From contig SNWL01000003.1 of assembly GCA_004362315.1 (NCBI GenBank), forward strand, positions 2,069,526 to 2,133,525: a stretch of 64,000 nt of DNA, given 5' to 3'. The translations under genes were made by a program, and so were the position numbers. Source of the DNA: Mycobacterium sp. BK086. Its GTDB lineage: Bacteria; Actinomycetota; Actinomycetes; Mycobacteriales; Mycobacteriaceae. Positions 34,013 through 42,982 of the stretch are shown piece by piece; position 1 is the stretch's first letter; each line of letters begins with the position of its first letter. The notes under the pieces are model-generated. The model had not been told where the DNA came from and searched no databases. It saw only the letters and a list, made by a program, of their open reading frames with translations.

Positions 34013-35662
34013 ATGACTGGAGACATTTCCGCCACCCCCGAATGGAACGCGCTGCGTCGCCACCACGACCAGATCGCCGGGAAACATCTCCGAGAGTTTT
34101 TCGCCGACGATCCCGCCCGCGGCACCGAGCTCACCCTCACCGTCGGTGACCTCTACATCGACTACAGCAAGCACCGCGTCGACCGGGAGACGCTGACCCT
34201 GCTGGTCGACCTCGCCAGTGCCGCGGGCCTCGAAGCGCACCGCGACGCCATGCTCGCCGGCGAGCACATCAACACCTCCGAAGACCGCGCCGTGCTGCAC
34301 ACCGCGCTGCGGTTGCCGCGCGACGCCGCGCTGACCGTCGACGGCCAGAACGTGGTCGCCGACGTGCATCAGGTGCTCGACGCAATGGGCGATTTCACCG
34401 ACCGGCTGCGCAACGGCGAATGGACCGGCGCCACCGGCGAACGGATCAAGACCGTCGTCAACATCGGCATCGGCGGTTCGGATCTGGGCCCGGTCATGGT
34501 GTACCAGGCGCTTCGGCACTACGCCGACGCCGGCATCTCTGCTCGATTCGTCTCCAACGTCGACCCGGCCGATCTGGTGGCCAAACTCGACGGACTCGAC
34601 CCTGCCACAACACTTTTCATCATCGCCTCCAAGACGTTCTCGACGTTGGAGACGCTGACCAACGCCACAGCCGCCAGGCGCTGGCTCACCGACGCCCTCG
34701 GCGATGCCGCGGTGTCCAAGCACTTCGTGGCCGTCTCGACGAACAAGAAGCTGGTCGACGAGTTCGGTATCAACACCGACAACATGTTCGGCTTCTGGGA
34801 CTGGGTGGGCGGCCGCTACTCGGTGGACTCGGCGATCGGCCTTTCGGTGATGGCGGTGATCGGCCGGGAGGCGTTCGCCGACTTCCTGTCCGGCTTCCAC
34901 ATCGTCGACCGGCACTTCGCCACCGCGCCACTGGAATCCAATGCGCCTGCGCTGCTTGGCCTGATCGGGCTGTGGTACTCCGACTTCTTCGGTGCCGAAA
35001 CCCGTGCCGTGCTGCCGTACTCCAACGACCTGTCCCGGTTCGCGGCGTACCTGCAGCAGCTGACGATGGAGTCCAACGGCAAGTCGGTGAAGGCCGACGG
35101 GTCGCCGGTGACCACTCCGACCGGTGAAATCTTCTGGGGCGAGCCGGGAACCAACGGGCAGCACGCGTTCTATCAGCTGCTGCACCAGGGCACCCGGCTG
35201 GTGCCCGCGGACTTCATCGGGTTCTCCGAGCCCACCGACGACCTGCCGACCGCCGACGGCACCGGCAGCATGCACGACTTGCTGATGAGCAATTTCTTCG
35301 CCCAGACCCAGGTGCTGGCGTTCGGCAAGACCGCGGCCGAGATCTCCGCCGAGGGCACGCCGGCGAACGTCGTGCCGCACAAGGTCATGCCGGGCAACCG
35401 GCCGAGCACGTCGATCCTGGCCAACCGGCTGACCCCGTCGGTGGTCGGGCAGCTGATCGCACTCTACGAACATCAGGTGTTCACCGAGGGCGTGATCTGG
35501 GGCATCGACTCGTTCGACCAGTGGGGTGTCGAGTTGGGCAAGACGCAGGCCAAGGCGCTGCTCGGGGTGATCACCAGCGACGGCTCACCGGCCAAGCAGA
35601 CCGACAGCTCGACCGACGAGCTGGTGCGCCGGTATCGCGCTGAGAGGGGCCGGGCCCGCTAG
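34013..35662 (+). CDS. pgi: Glucose-6-phosphate isomerase
   Basis: The 549-residue enzyme interconverts glucose-6-phosphate and fructose-6-phosphate. Signature segments are visible: [14 protein letters not shown] (sugar-phosphate site), [43 protein letters not shown] with the catalytic residues, and [11 protein letters not shown] near the end. The length matches the family. TAGGGT at 34000-34005 predicts transcription from 34012, one base before the ATG, so the message is nearly leaderless. Confidence 0.98.
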   Translation: MTGDISATPEWNALRRHHDQIAGKHLREFFADDPARGTELTLTVGDLYIDYSKHRVDRETLTLLVDLASAAGLEAHRDAMLAGEHINTSEDRAVLHTALRLPRDAALTVDGQNVVADVHQVLDAMGDFTDRLRNGEWTGATGERIKTVVNIGIGGSDLGPVMVYQALRHYADAGISARFVSNVDPADLVAKLDGLDPATTLFIIASKTFSTLETLTNATAARRWLTDALGDAAVSKHFVAVSTNKKLVDEFGINTDNMFGFWDWVGGRYSVDSAIGLSVMAVIGREAFADFLSGFHIVDRHFATAPLESNAPALLGLIGLWYSDFFGAETRAVLPYSNDLSRFAAYLQQLTMESNGKSVKADGSPVTTPTGEIFWGEPGTNGQHAFYQLLHQGTRLVPADFIGFSEPTDDLPTADGTGSMHDLLMSNFFAQTQVLAFGKTAAEISAEGTPANVVPHKVMPGNRPSTSILANRLTPSVVGQLIALYEHQVFTEGVIWGIDSFDQWGVELGKTQAKALLGVITSDGSPAKQTDSSTDELVRRYRAERGRAR

Positions 35663-36408
35663 GCGAACGGTTTGGTCAGCCGCGGCGGCAGGATCCTCAT
35701 CAAGGCCACCAGCGGGATCCACGGCCAGCCCGGCACGATCGCGCGCCCGCTCTCACGTTCGATGGCGTTGACGATGTGGCGTACACCGGTCTCGTTGTCG
35801 ACCATCAGCATGGTGGTGTTCGACTTGCCGGTCATCTCCGATTCGATGTAGCCAGGTTCGATGACGGTGACTTTGATTGGGCCGGAAGCATATTCGGCGC
35901 GCAGCGATTCGCCGAGCGAGCTGACACCGGCCTTGCTCGCGGCGTAGGCGGCCTTGACGCCGGGCACACCCTTGTTGCCGAGCACGCTCGAGATCAGCAC
36001 GAGGTGTCCCGATCCCGCTTCCTTGAACATCGCCAGCGCGGTCTCGGTCTGCACCAGTGCCGAGACGAGGTTGGTCTCGATGGTGGCCTTGTTGGCCCAC
36101 AACTTGCCCGAGCCGAGCGGGGCGCCCTTGCCGATACCGGCGTTGACGATGATCCGGTCGATCCCGCCGAGCTCATCGGAGAGTTCGGCGAACACCGTGG
36201 GCACCTGGTCGTGGTCGTTGACGTCCAGGGCCGCGACCGCGATCGTGATGTTCGGGTGGCGCTGGCTCAGTTCGGCCTTCAGCTCGTCGAGGCGGTCGAC
36301 GCGTCGCGCGCAGAGCGCCAGGTCGCGCCCCTTGGCGGCGAAGGCGCGGGCCATGCCTGCCCCGAGTCCGGAGCTGGCACCGGTGATGAGGATCTTCTGG
36401 CGGGTCAC
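35659..36408 (-). CDS. Short-chain dehydrogenase/reductase (Rv0945-type)
   Basis: A 249-residue SDR with the cofactor loop [19 protein letters not shown], catalytic Ser in [10 protein letters not shown], and YAASKAG giving Tyr and Lys. The first strand is followed by Arg-rich residues (CARRVDR), which favours NADP. The GTG start at 36408 lies exactly six bases after a TAGGGT hexamer formed by the stop codon of the glycosylase gene. It is therefore probably transcribed leaderless on its own. Substrate unknown. Confidence 0.9.
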   Translation of the reverse strand: MTRQKILITGASSGLGAGMARAFAAKGRDLALCARRVDRLDELKAELSQRHPNITIAVAALDVNDHDQVPTVFAELSDELGGIDRIIVNAGIGKGAPLGSGKLWANKATIETNLVSALVQTETALAMFKEAGSGHLVLISSVLGNKGVPGVKAAYAASKAGVSSLGESLRAEYASGPIKVTVIEPGYIESEMTGKSNTTMLMVDNETGVRHIVNAIERESGRAIVPGWPWIPLVALMRILPPRLTKPFA

Positions 36409-36417
36409 CCCTGAACC

Positions 36418-37281
36418 CTATTTGAGCAGCTTCGACATCCGCCGGTCGGCCAGCACCTTGCCCCCGGTCTGACACGTCGGGCAGTACTGAAAGGACTTGT
36501 CGACGAATGAGACCTCACGCACGGTGTCACCGCACACGGGGCACGGCAACCCCGTGCGCGCGTGCACCCGCAGTCCAGATCGCTTCTCCCCCTTCAGGGT
36601 TGCCGCCTGCTGCCCGACCGAGCGCTGCACTGCATCGGTCAGCACCGAGATCATCGCGTCGTGCAGCGCGCCCAGTTGCGCGGGCGTCAGCTTGTTGGCC
36701 GTCGCGAACGGGGACAGCTTCGCGACGTGCAGGATCTCGTCGCTGTAGGCATTGCCGATTCCGGCGATCACCTTCTGGTCGGTGATCACCGTCTTGATCC
36801 GGCCGGTGTGCGGCTTGAGGATCTCGGCCAGCTGCTCGGGACCGATCTCCAGCGCGTCCGGGCCCAGGCCCGCGATGCCGGGAACCTTCGCCGGATCGTC
36901 GACGATCCACACCGCAAGGCGCTTTTGGGTGCCGGCCTCGGTGAGGTCGAAACCGGCCGCCTCGCCGGGCTTTCCGAGATGCACCCGCAGCGCGATCGGC
37001 CCCTTACCCGGTTTGAGCGGTGCGGCGGCGAGCTTGTCACTCCATTTCAGCCACCCCGCCCGCGACAGGTGGGTGATCAGCCACAGTCCGCCGGCCTGCA
37101 TCCCGAGGTACTTGCCCCAGCGCGCCGCGCCCGTCACCGGCTGCCCGTGCAACGCGGTCGGCGGCGGATCGAACGTCTTCAGCACTGAGAGCGCCGCGAC
37201 GTCGATGCGCCCGACTGTGCTGCCGACGGCATGGCGGCGCAGATGGTCAGCCAGGGCCTCGACTTCGGGCAGTTCGGGCAT
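36418..37281 (-). CDS. Fpg/Nei-family DNA glycosylase/AP lyase (full-length Rv0944 homologue)
   Basis: The 287-residue protein starts MPELPEVEALA, so the Pro nucleophile and Glu of the family are present. The helix-two-turn-helix segment includes VIAGIGNAYSDEILH. A C-terminal zinc finger CPVC...CPTC closes the protein. It should remove oxidised bases and nick the abasic site. The M. tuberculosis counterpart is known as a shortened protein lacking the N-terminal domain; here the gene is intact. TAATCT at 37288-37293 ends exactly seven bases before the ATG, so the message is probably leaderless. Confidence 0.93.
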   Translation of the reverse strand: MPELPEVEALADHLRRHAVGSTVGRIDVAALSVLKTFDPPPTALHGQPVTGAARWGKYLGMQAGGLWLITHLSRAGWLKWSDKLAAAPLKPGKGPIALRVHLGKPGEAAGFDLTEAGTQKRLAVWIVDDPAKVPGIAGLGPDALEIGPEQLAEILKPHTGRIKTVITDQKVIAGIGNAYSDEILHVAKLSPFATANKLTPAQLGALHDAMISVLTDAVQRSVGQQAATLKGEKRSGLRVHARTGLPCPVCGDTVREVSFVDKSFQYCPTCQTGGKVLADRRMSKLLK

Positions 37282-37299
37282 TCATCCAGATTAGCCGCG

Positions 37300-37692
37300 C
37301 TAGCGGCGCTCAGAGTCCTTGAACGGCAGCGAGAACAGCCAGCTGACGATCGACAGCACGATCGCGGCCCAGATGGCCGTCCACCAGAACTGGTTGATCT
37401 GCAGTCCCCAATGGGTGGTGTGCTCGGTGATCCACGCGGTGATCCACAACATCAGCGCATTGATGACGACGTGAATGAGCCCGAGCGTCAGGATGTACAG
37501 CGGTATCGACATGAACTGCACCAGTGGCTTGATGATCGCGTTCACCAGGCCGAAGATGACCGCGACCACCAGAACGATGCCCACCCGCTGCACCGCGGTG
37601 TCACCACCGACGAAACTGATACCGGGCACGATCATCGTGACGACCCACAACGCCAGTCCGGTGACTGCGGCGCGAAGCAGAAACGGTCCCAT
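37300..37692 (-). CDS. Four-helix membrane protein of the mycobacterial phage-holin-like (DUF) family
   Basis: A 130-residue protein with four hydrophobic segments (LRAAVTGLALWVVTMIV, VGIVLVVAVIFGLVNAII, YILTLGLIHVVINALMLWI, WTAIWAAIVLSIVSWLF) and a short basic-acidic tail. Databases call this family phage holin superfamily IV, but it is a core chromosomal gene in actinobacteria and is not evidence of a prophage. It lies 18 bases from cobF and the glycosylase gene on either side. Function unknown. Confidence 0.85.
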   Translation of the reverse strand: MGPFLLRAAVTGLALWVVTMIVPGISFVGGDTAVQRVGIVLVVAVIFGLVNAIIKPLVQFMSIPLYILTLGLIHVVINALMLWITAWITEHTTHWGLQINQFWWTAIWAAIVLSIVSWLFSLPFKDSERR

Positions 37693-37710
37693 GCGGGAAT
37701 CTTCGCAGAC

Positions 37711-38445
37711 CTAGGCCCGCAAGAGATAGATGTCCATGATCCAGCCGTGTTGGGCTCGGGCATCGGCCCGCAGTGCGGCGATCTGCTCGCCGACCTCGCC
37801 CACCGTGCCCGACATCAGCACTTCGTCAGGTGTGCCGAGGTAGGCGCCCCACCAAATGCGGGTCTGCGGTGGGCAACTCAGAAACGAACAGTCCCCGTCG
37901 AGCATCACGACCGCCGAACCCGTCACCCCGGTGCTCCGCAGCTGGCGTCCGGTGGTGATCAGCACGGGTTCACCGACATCGTTGAGCGGAATGCGGTGCC
38001 GCGCGGTCAGTGCCTGCACAGCGGTGATCCCGGGGATGACGTCGTAGTCGAAGTCGACATGGCGGCCGACCTCGTCGAGGATCCGCAGCGTGCTGTCGTA
38101 CAGCGATGGATCGCCCCAGGCCAGGAAGGCCCCGACCCCGTCGGGGCCGAGTTCGGTCTCGATGGCCTGCGCCCACAGTCGGGCCCGGGCATGGTGCCAG
38201 TCGGCGACGGCCTGCGTGTAATCGCCGTCGCCGGCGCGTTTCGGGTCGGGCAGTTCGACGAAGCGGTAGCGCGGCTCGGTGATGAAGCGCTGGCAGATCT
38301 CCCGGCGCAGCGCGACGAGGTCGCTCTTGGCCTCGCCCTTGTCCATCGCGAAGAACACGTCGGTGTCGTTCAGCGCACGGATCGCCTGTGATGTCACGTA
38401 GTCGGGGTCGCCGGCTCCGATGCCGATGACGTGGATGGTGCGCAC
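37711..38445 (-). CDS. cobF: Precorrin-6A synthase (deacetylating)
   Basis: This 244-residue SAM-dependent methyltransferase of aerobic cobalamin synthesis methylates C-1 and removes the acetyl group from precorrin-5. It begins with the tetrapyrrole methylase signature VIGIGAGDPDYVT and has FLAWGDPSLYDST and DVIPGITAVQALTARH. Its length fits CobF. The other cob genes are not in the window. The GTG start lies six bases after a TAGGCT hexamer whose TAG is the stop of the MFS gene, predicting a separate leaderless transcript. M. tuberculosis complex strains are known to have lost cobF at this locus. Confidence 0.93.
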   Translation of the reverse strand: MRTIHVIGIGAGDPDYVTSQAIRALNDTDVFFAMDKGEAKSDLVALRREICQRFITEPRYRFVELPDPKRAGDGDYTQAVADWHHARARLWAQAIETELGPDGVGAFLAWGDPSLYDSTLRILDEVGRHVDFDYDVIPGITAVQALTARHRIPLNDVGEPVLITTGRQLRSTGVTGSAVVMLDGDCSFLSCPPQTRIWWGAYLGTPDEVLMSGTVGEVGEQIAALRADARAQHGWIMDIYLLRA

Positions 38446-38454
38446 CGCCAGAGC

Positions 38455-39618
38455 CTAACGAAAGCTCCTGACCGCCACGGGCACCAGGAGTACCACCGCG
38501 AAGCAGCCACCGACCGCCCCGGAGATCAGCAGTGGCAGCGTGCCGTCGCTGCCCCACAGCAGCCCGGCCCACAGTCCGGCGGCCAAGACCGCGAAACCGC
38601 TGGCGCCCTGGAACACTCCCTGCGCACTGGCTTGCCGGTCGGCGCCGGCGAGCGAGGAGATCCAGGCCTTCCCGACACCGTCGGTGCACGCGGTGAAGAT
38701 CCCGTAGGCCGCGATCAGTCCCCAGGCCGCCATCGGGTCGGTTGTCAACCCCAGCCCGAGATAGCCGATGGCGAAGAAGACCAGTCCGACGCCGAACACC
38801 GCGGAACGGGGCAGTCTGTCGGCCAGCACTCCGGCTGGGAAGCTGACGACCGCATACACCAGGTTGTAGCCGACGTAGGCGAGGATCACTTCGACGACGC
38901 TGAAGCCGATCTCGTTGAGCCGCAACAGCAGTAGAGCATCCGGGAAGTTGACGGCACCGAACGCGACCAGCATCGCGGTCACCCGCCAGTACCGTCGGGG
39001 AAGCTCGCGCAGTCCGCGGAAGATCGGCTGACGTTTCAGGCGTAGCTGCGCGCGCCTGGGTTCGCGGACCAGGAAGACCAGCAGCACCGACAGCACCGCC
39101 GGGACGATCGCGACGTACAGCAGTGGCGCGATGTGGTGATCGAGCAGCTCGTAGCCGGCCAGCCCGATCAGCGGGCCGACCACCGCACCGAACGTGTCCA
39201 TCGCACGGTGGAAGCCGAACACCCTACCGCGCAAGGACTTATCGACGTCCTCGACCAGGAGCGCATCGCGGGGCACTCCGCGAATCCCCTTGCCGAGCCG
39301 GTCGACCACGCGTCCGGCGAGCACGCCGGGCCACGCGACGGCGACCGCGACGATGACCTTGCCCAAGGCCGCCATCCCGTATCCCGTTGCGATCAAAGGA
39401 CGTTTGGCGAACCGGTCACCCAGTGGACCGACCGCCAGCTTGGTCAGCGAGGCCGCCCCCTCGGCAGCCCCCTCGATGGCGCCCACCACCGCGGGCGGCG
39501 CACCCAGCACGGTGGTCAGGTAGATCGGCAACAGCGGATAGAGAAGTTCACTGGCGGTGTCCTGGAGGAATGACACCGCCGCGAGTACCCGGACATTGCG
39601 GGTCAGCCAAGAAGCCAT
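38455..39618 (-). CDS. Major facilitator superfamily transporter
   Basis: The 387-residue protein has about eleven or twelve hydrophobic segments. It shows the MFS loop motifs GPLGDRFAKRPLI between helices 2 and 3 and GVLADRLPRSAVFG in the second half. DRLGKGIRGVPRDALL after helix 4 is typical of a drug-proton-antiporter-like group with a conserved GKGxRxxPRDALL motif. The substrate is not predictable. GATAAT on the minus strand places its transcription start about two bases before the ATG; the promoter region is shared with the divergent gene at 39660. Confidence 0.88.
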   Translation of the reverse strand: MASWLTRNVRVLAAVSFLQDTASELLYPLLPIYLTTVLGAPPAVVGAIEGAAEGAASLTKLAVGPLGDRFAKRPLIATGYGMAALGKVIVAVAVAWPGVLAGRVVDRLGKGIRGVPRDALLVEDVDKSLRGRVFGFHRAMDTFGAVVGPLIGLAGYELLDHHIAPLLYVAIVPAVLSVLLVFLVREPRRAQLRLKRQPIFRGLRELPRRYWRVTAMLVAFGAVNFPDALLLLRLNEIGFSVVEVILAYVGYNLVYAVVSFPAGVLADRLPRSAVFGVGLVFFAIGYLGLGLTTDPMAAWGLIAAYGIFTACTDGVGKAWISSLAGADRQASAQGVFQGASGFAVLAAGLWAGLLWGSDGTLPLLISGAVGGCFAVVLLVPVAVRSFR

Positions 39619-39659
39619 TTGCGTCGATTATCTACCACCGCCTCGGTAACATTCGGCGC

Positions 39660-40142
39660 GTGTCCACATTCAACGGACTTCCCGCCCATGTTCTGCTGGT
39701 GCATTTCATCGTCGTGCTGGGACCGCTGACGGCGGTGTTGGCCATCGTGTGCGCGGTGTGGCCCGCGGCGCGGCAGCGCCTGGTGTGGCTAGTGCTCGCG
39801 CTGGCGCTGGGTGTCGCGGTGCTGACGCCGTTGACCACCGAGGCCGGCGAGTGGCTCGAGCACCAGGTGGGGCGTTCACCGCTCCTACACACCCACACCG
39901 AGCTCGGGGACACCATGCTCTATTTCGCGCTGGCGTTGCTCGTCGCGGCGGTGCTGCTGGCCGTGGTGCACGTTCGGGCCGACCGCGACAAGCCGCTGCC
40001 TTCGGTCCTGTCGATCCTCGTGGCCGTCTTCGTCGTGGTAGCCGGTGTGGCGACCATCGTGCAGGTGTACCGCATCGGTGACTCGGGCGCCAAGGCCACC
40101 TGGGGCGGGATTGCGCAGTCGGTATCGGGAGCTGCTGACTAG
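39660..40142 (+). CDS. DUF2231-like four-helix membrane protein
   Basis: The GTG at 39660 gives a 160-residue protein with four membrane segments (starting VLLVHFIVVLGPLTAVLAIV). It has a His-containing loop RSPLLHTHTELGDT, as in DUF2231 proteins, which resemble redox or haem-binding membrane proteins. TAACAT at 39647-39652 predicts a transcript starting at 39659, so the message is essentially leaderless. No ribosome site is seen. Upstream in-frame codons run through the divergent MFS promoter and were rejected. Confidence 0.78.
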   Translation: MSTFNGLPAHVLLVHFIVVLGPLTAVLAIVCAVWPAARQRLVWLVLALALGVAVLTPLTTEAGEWLEHQVGRSPLLHTHTELGDTMLYFALALLVAAVLLAVVHVRADRDKPLPSVLSILVAVFVVVAGVATIVQVYRIGDSGAKATWGGIAQSVSGAAD

Positions 40143-40163
40143 CCTGTCGGACAGTGCTTTTCG

Positions 40164-41129
40164 TCAGCTGTACAGGGTGACGCTGGGAGCCTCGCCGAAC
40201 TCGGCGCGGTAAGCCTGGCTGAACCGCCCGGTGTGGGCGAACCCCCAGCGGGTGGCGATCGCCGCCACGGTGTCACGGGATGGGTCGGCGGCCAACAGAT
40301 CTCGATGGGCTCGCTCCAGCCGGACGTGGCGCAGGTACGCGATCGGAGTGGTGTCGAGGTGCCTGCGGAACATGTACTGCACGGCCCTGGGCGTGACGTC
40401 GATGGCGGTGGCGACATCGGCCATCGCGATATCGCGCGCGCAGTTGTCGTGGATGTAGTCGATCGCCTGGCGCAGCAGCGGCGCGGAGACGTCGGGTTGG
40501 GTGCTGCGTTCGGCGTCGGCATAGGTGTTGGGGAAGACGTGCAACATGGTCGAGGCCAACAGTGAGATGGCGCCGCCGACGACCAACGCGACGTCCGAGG
40601 TGTCCAGAGTGCCCTGCAGTGTCGCGGTGACGTAGTCGACGGCTGTCGCCCACTGTCCGGCCGCAGCCGCCGAGCGCGGGCGGCCCGACATGAAGCGGAC
40701 CGCTGGGCCGCCGTCGGCGTCGGAGTCGCCCGTGATCCGCAGGAGCGCCTCCGGAGCAAGCGTCGCCAGCGACACCTCCGCGTCGACGGTCTGCGCCCAG
40801 CACGGCCGTCCGGGCCGCACCGCGAGCACCGCGTCACCGCTCGTGCATCGCTGCGGGCGAGCCGTGGCACCGATCTGCAGACTGCCCGACTTCAGCTGAG
40901 TCACGAGGTAACAGGGCCAGCTCTCGGTCTCGAACTCCAGCGCGCTCGGCAAGGTCGCCGTGGTGACGCAGGCATGTCCGATGGCCATTCGGGACATCCG
41001 GATCGGGTGGTCGGGGTGAAGCCCGTCGATGCGCCCCTGCGCACCCCAGGCACTGCGGAAGAACTCCGCGGCCGCATCGGGATCGGCGGTGGTGCAGGTG
41101 GAGTGTTGCGGGGGCGTGCCCATGGACAC
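40164..41129 (-). CDS. AraC-family transcriptional regulator
   Basis: A 321-residue regulator. Residues 1-200 resemble the AraC-binding-like (PF14525-type) ligand or dimerisation domain. Residues 215-321 hold two helix-turn-helix motifs: ARDIAMADVATAIDVTPRAVQYMFRRHL and DTVAAIATRWGFAHTGRFSQAYRAEFGEAPS. The start is GTG at 41129 or ATG at 41123. It is divergent from the F420 oxidoreductase gene at 41289 and may regulate it, though the palindrome between them looks like a TetR-type KstR site rather than an AraC site. Confidence 0.9.
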   Translation of the reverse strand: MSMGTPPQHSTCTTADPDAAAEFFRSAWGAQGRIDGLHPDHPIRMSRMAIGHACVTTATLPSALEFETESWPCYLVTQLKSGSLQIGATARPQRCTSGDAVLAVRPGRPCWAQTVDAEVSLATLAPEALLRITGDSDADGGPAVRFMSGRPRSAAAAGQWATAVDYVTATLQGTLDTSDVALVVGGAISLLASTMLHVFPNTYADAERSTQPDVSAPLLRQAIDYIHDNCARDIAMADVATAIDVTPRAVQYMFRRHLDTTPIAYLRHVRLERAHRDLLAADPSRDTVAAIATRWGFAHTGRFSQAYRAEFGEAPSVTLYS

Positions 41130-41263
41130 AGTGATCGTTGGTCCTGACTGATCAATGGCGGCCCCGGCCTAGCGCGAAGCGTAACCGTTAGTCGCTGCCG
41201 GCACGAGCCAGAACTGCCTTACGACGATCATTCGTGCCGATTACCTGGTTTTATAGCCAGAAA

Positions 41264-41279
41264 GTAGAACGCGTTCTAC
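41264..41279. promoter_or_regulatory. KstR-type operator overlapping the promoter of the 41289 gene
   Basis: GTAGAACGCGTTCTAC is a perfect 16-base palindrome and fits the published KstR consensus TnnAACnnGTTnnA at every fixed position. The -10 hexamer TACCAT (41277-41282) overlaps its right end and predicts a transcript starting at the ATG 41289. A bound repressor would cover the promoter. Confidence 0.68.
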
Positions 41280-41288
41280 CATCGCGAT

Positions 41289-42155
41289 ATGCGATTCACC
41301 TATGCCGAGGCCATGACCGATCCGTCGTTCTACATCCCGCTCGCGCAGGCCGCCGAGGCGGCCGGTTACCACGCCATGACGATTCCCGACAGCGTCGCGT
41401 ACCCGTTCGAATCGGACTCCACCTACCCCTACACCCCGGACGGCAACCGGGAGTTCCTGGACGGCAAGGCGTTCATCGAGACGTTCGTCATCACCGCGGC
41501 GCTCGGCGCGGTGACCACGAATCTGCACTTCAACTTCTTCGTTCTCAAGCTCCCGATCCGCCCGCCCGCCCTGGTGGCCAAGCAGGCCGGTTCACTGGCG
41601 GCGCTGATCGGAAACCGGGTCGGGCTCGGCGTGGGTACCAGCCCCTGGCCCGAGGATTACGAGCTGCTGGGCGTGCCGTTCGCCAAGCGCGGCAAACGGA
41701 TGGACGAGTGCATCGACATCATCCGCGGCCTGACCAGCGGTGACTACTTCGAATACCACGGCGAGTTCTTCGATATCCCAAAAACGAAGATGACGCCGGC
41801 GCCCACCGAACCCCTGCCGATCCTGATCGGTGGGCACGCCGACGCCGCGCTGCGCAGGGCTGCGCGCAACGACGGCTGGATGCACGGCGGCGGCACCGAA
41901 GACCTCGACGAGCTGCTGGTCAAGCTCAACCGCTACCGGGAAGAAGAGGGCAGCACCGGCGACGACTTTCAGATCCACGTGATCTCGGCCGACGCGTTCA
42001 CCGTCGACGGGGTCAAGCGCCTGGAAGACAAGGGCGTCACCGACGTCATCGTCGGCTTCCGGATCCCCTACATCAAGGGACCCGACACCGAGCCTCTCGA
42101 CTCCAAGATCCGCAACCTCGAATGGTTCGCCGAGAACGTGATGGCGAAAGTCTAA
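41289..42155 (+). CDS. F420-dependent LLM-class oxidoreductase (Rv0940c-type)
   Basis: A 288-residue TIM-barrel protein beginning MRFTYAEAMTDPSFYIPLA. It has GNRVGLGVGTSPWPEDYELLGVPF and LPILIGGHADAALRRAARNDGWMHGG as cofactor and phosphate-contact segments. Mycobacterial relatives use F420H2. Its match to Rv0940c is by position and length; that gene is, to my recollection, in the KstR cholesterol regulon, which agrees with the operator just upstream. A step in sterol or propionate-related metabolism is therefore plausible, but the substrate is unknown. Confidence 0.88.
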   Translation: MRFTYAEAMTDPSFYIPLAQAAEAAGYHAMTIPDSVAYPFESDSTYPYTPDGNREFLDGKAFIETFVITAALGAVTTNLHFNFFVLKLPIRPPALVAKQAGSLAALIGNRVGLGVGTSPWPEDYELLGVPFAKRGKRMDECIDIIRGLTSGDYFEYHGEFFDIPKTKMTPAPTEPLPILIGGHADAALRRAARNDGWMHGGGTEDLDELLVKLNRYREEEGSTGDDFQIHVISADAFTVDGVKRLEDKGVTDVIVGFRIPYIKGPDTEPLDSKIRNLEWFAENVMAKV

Positions 42156-42158
42156 CCG

Positions 42159-42959
42159 TCACAGCGGATCCCACTTCGGCGCGCGCTTCTCACGGTGCGC
42201 CATCGCGGCCTCCCGCGGGTTGTTGGTGAACCCGGTCAGGATCTGCGTCCGGTTCTCGATCTCCTTGGCGTGCCGCAGACTCGGCGCGTCCAGGGCGGCG
42301 TTGAGCCCGGTCTTGGTCTGCCACACGCCGAAAGCGTTGTTGGCGGCTATGGTTCGCGCCATCTCCAGGGCGGCATCGGCGAGCTTGTCGGCGGGCACCA
42401 CCTCGTGCACCAGCCCGATCCGGTAGGACTCCGCGGCGTCGATGATCCGGCCGGTGAGCATCATCTCCCGCGCGACGCCTGCCCCGACGATCTTGGGCAG
42501 CAGATAACTCGTCCCCATGTCCAGCGACGAGAAGCCCGCCTTGATGAACACCGACCCGAAACGCGCTGTCTCCGAGGCGATCCGGATATCACAGTGCAAG
42601 GCGTAGGCGAGTCCGCCACCGACGGCCACGCCGTTGACCGCGGCGACCACCGGGATGGGCAGTTCGTAGAGGCGGGTCAGCTGGTCGGCCAGCCTGACCT
42701 GCCCGTCATACATCGTCTTGAATTGTGCACTCGCCTGCTCCACCCACGGCTTCCCGACGCCGCTGAGATCGGCGCCGGCACAGAAGCCGCGGCCGGCCCC
42801 GGTGAGGACGGCGACCCGGTACTTCCACGAACTGAGCTCGTCGAGCACGTCGTCGAGTCCGTCCATCAACGTGCCGTCGATCGCGTTGAGCAGATCCGGC
42901 CGGTTCAGCGTGATCCCGGCGATTCCATCTTCGAGTTCTTCGAATTCCACAGCGGCCAT
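42159..42959 (-). CDS. Enoyl-CoA hydratase/isomerase family protein
   Basis: A 266-residue crotonase with oxyanion-hole segments GAGRGFCAGADLSG and AAVNGVAVGGGLAYALHCDI. The second conserved acidic region FSSLDMGTSYLLPKIVG places Asp near the position of the second catalytic Glu, as in isomerases rather than hydratases. The ending HREKRAPKWDPL is typical of mycobacterial EchA proteins. It is convergent with the F420 oxidoreductase, with three bases between the stops. Confidence 0.92.
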   Translation of the reverse strand: MAAVEFEELEDGIAGITLNRPDLLNAIDGTLMDGLDDVLDELSSWKYRVAVLTGAGRGFCAGADLSGVGKPWVEQASAQFKTMYDGQVRLADQLTRLYELPIPVVAAVNGVAVGGGLAYALHCDIRIASETARFGSVFIKAGFSSLDMGTSYLLPKIVGAGVAREMMLTGRIIDAAESYRIGLVHEVVPADKLADAALEMARTIAANNAFGVWQTKTGLNAALDAPSLRHAKEIENRTQILTGFTNNPREAAMAHREKRAPKWDPL

Positions 42960-42982
42960 GACGTGCAGATTAACTCGGCGTC

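Noticed and set aside
37300-37692. Prophage evidence from the holin-like gene
   Set aside because: The family is a conserved chromosomal actinobacterial protein; no other phage gene is nearby.
38455-38459. Cobalamin riboswitch upstream of cobF
   Set aside because: Only nine bases separate cobF from the preceding gene; no room for the RNA.
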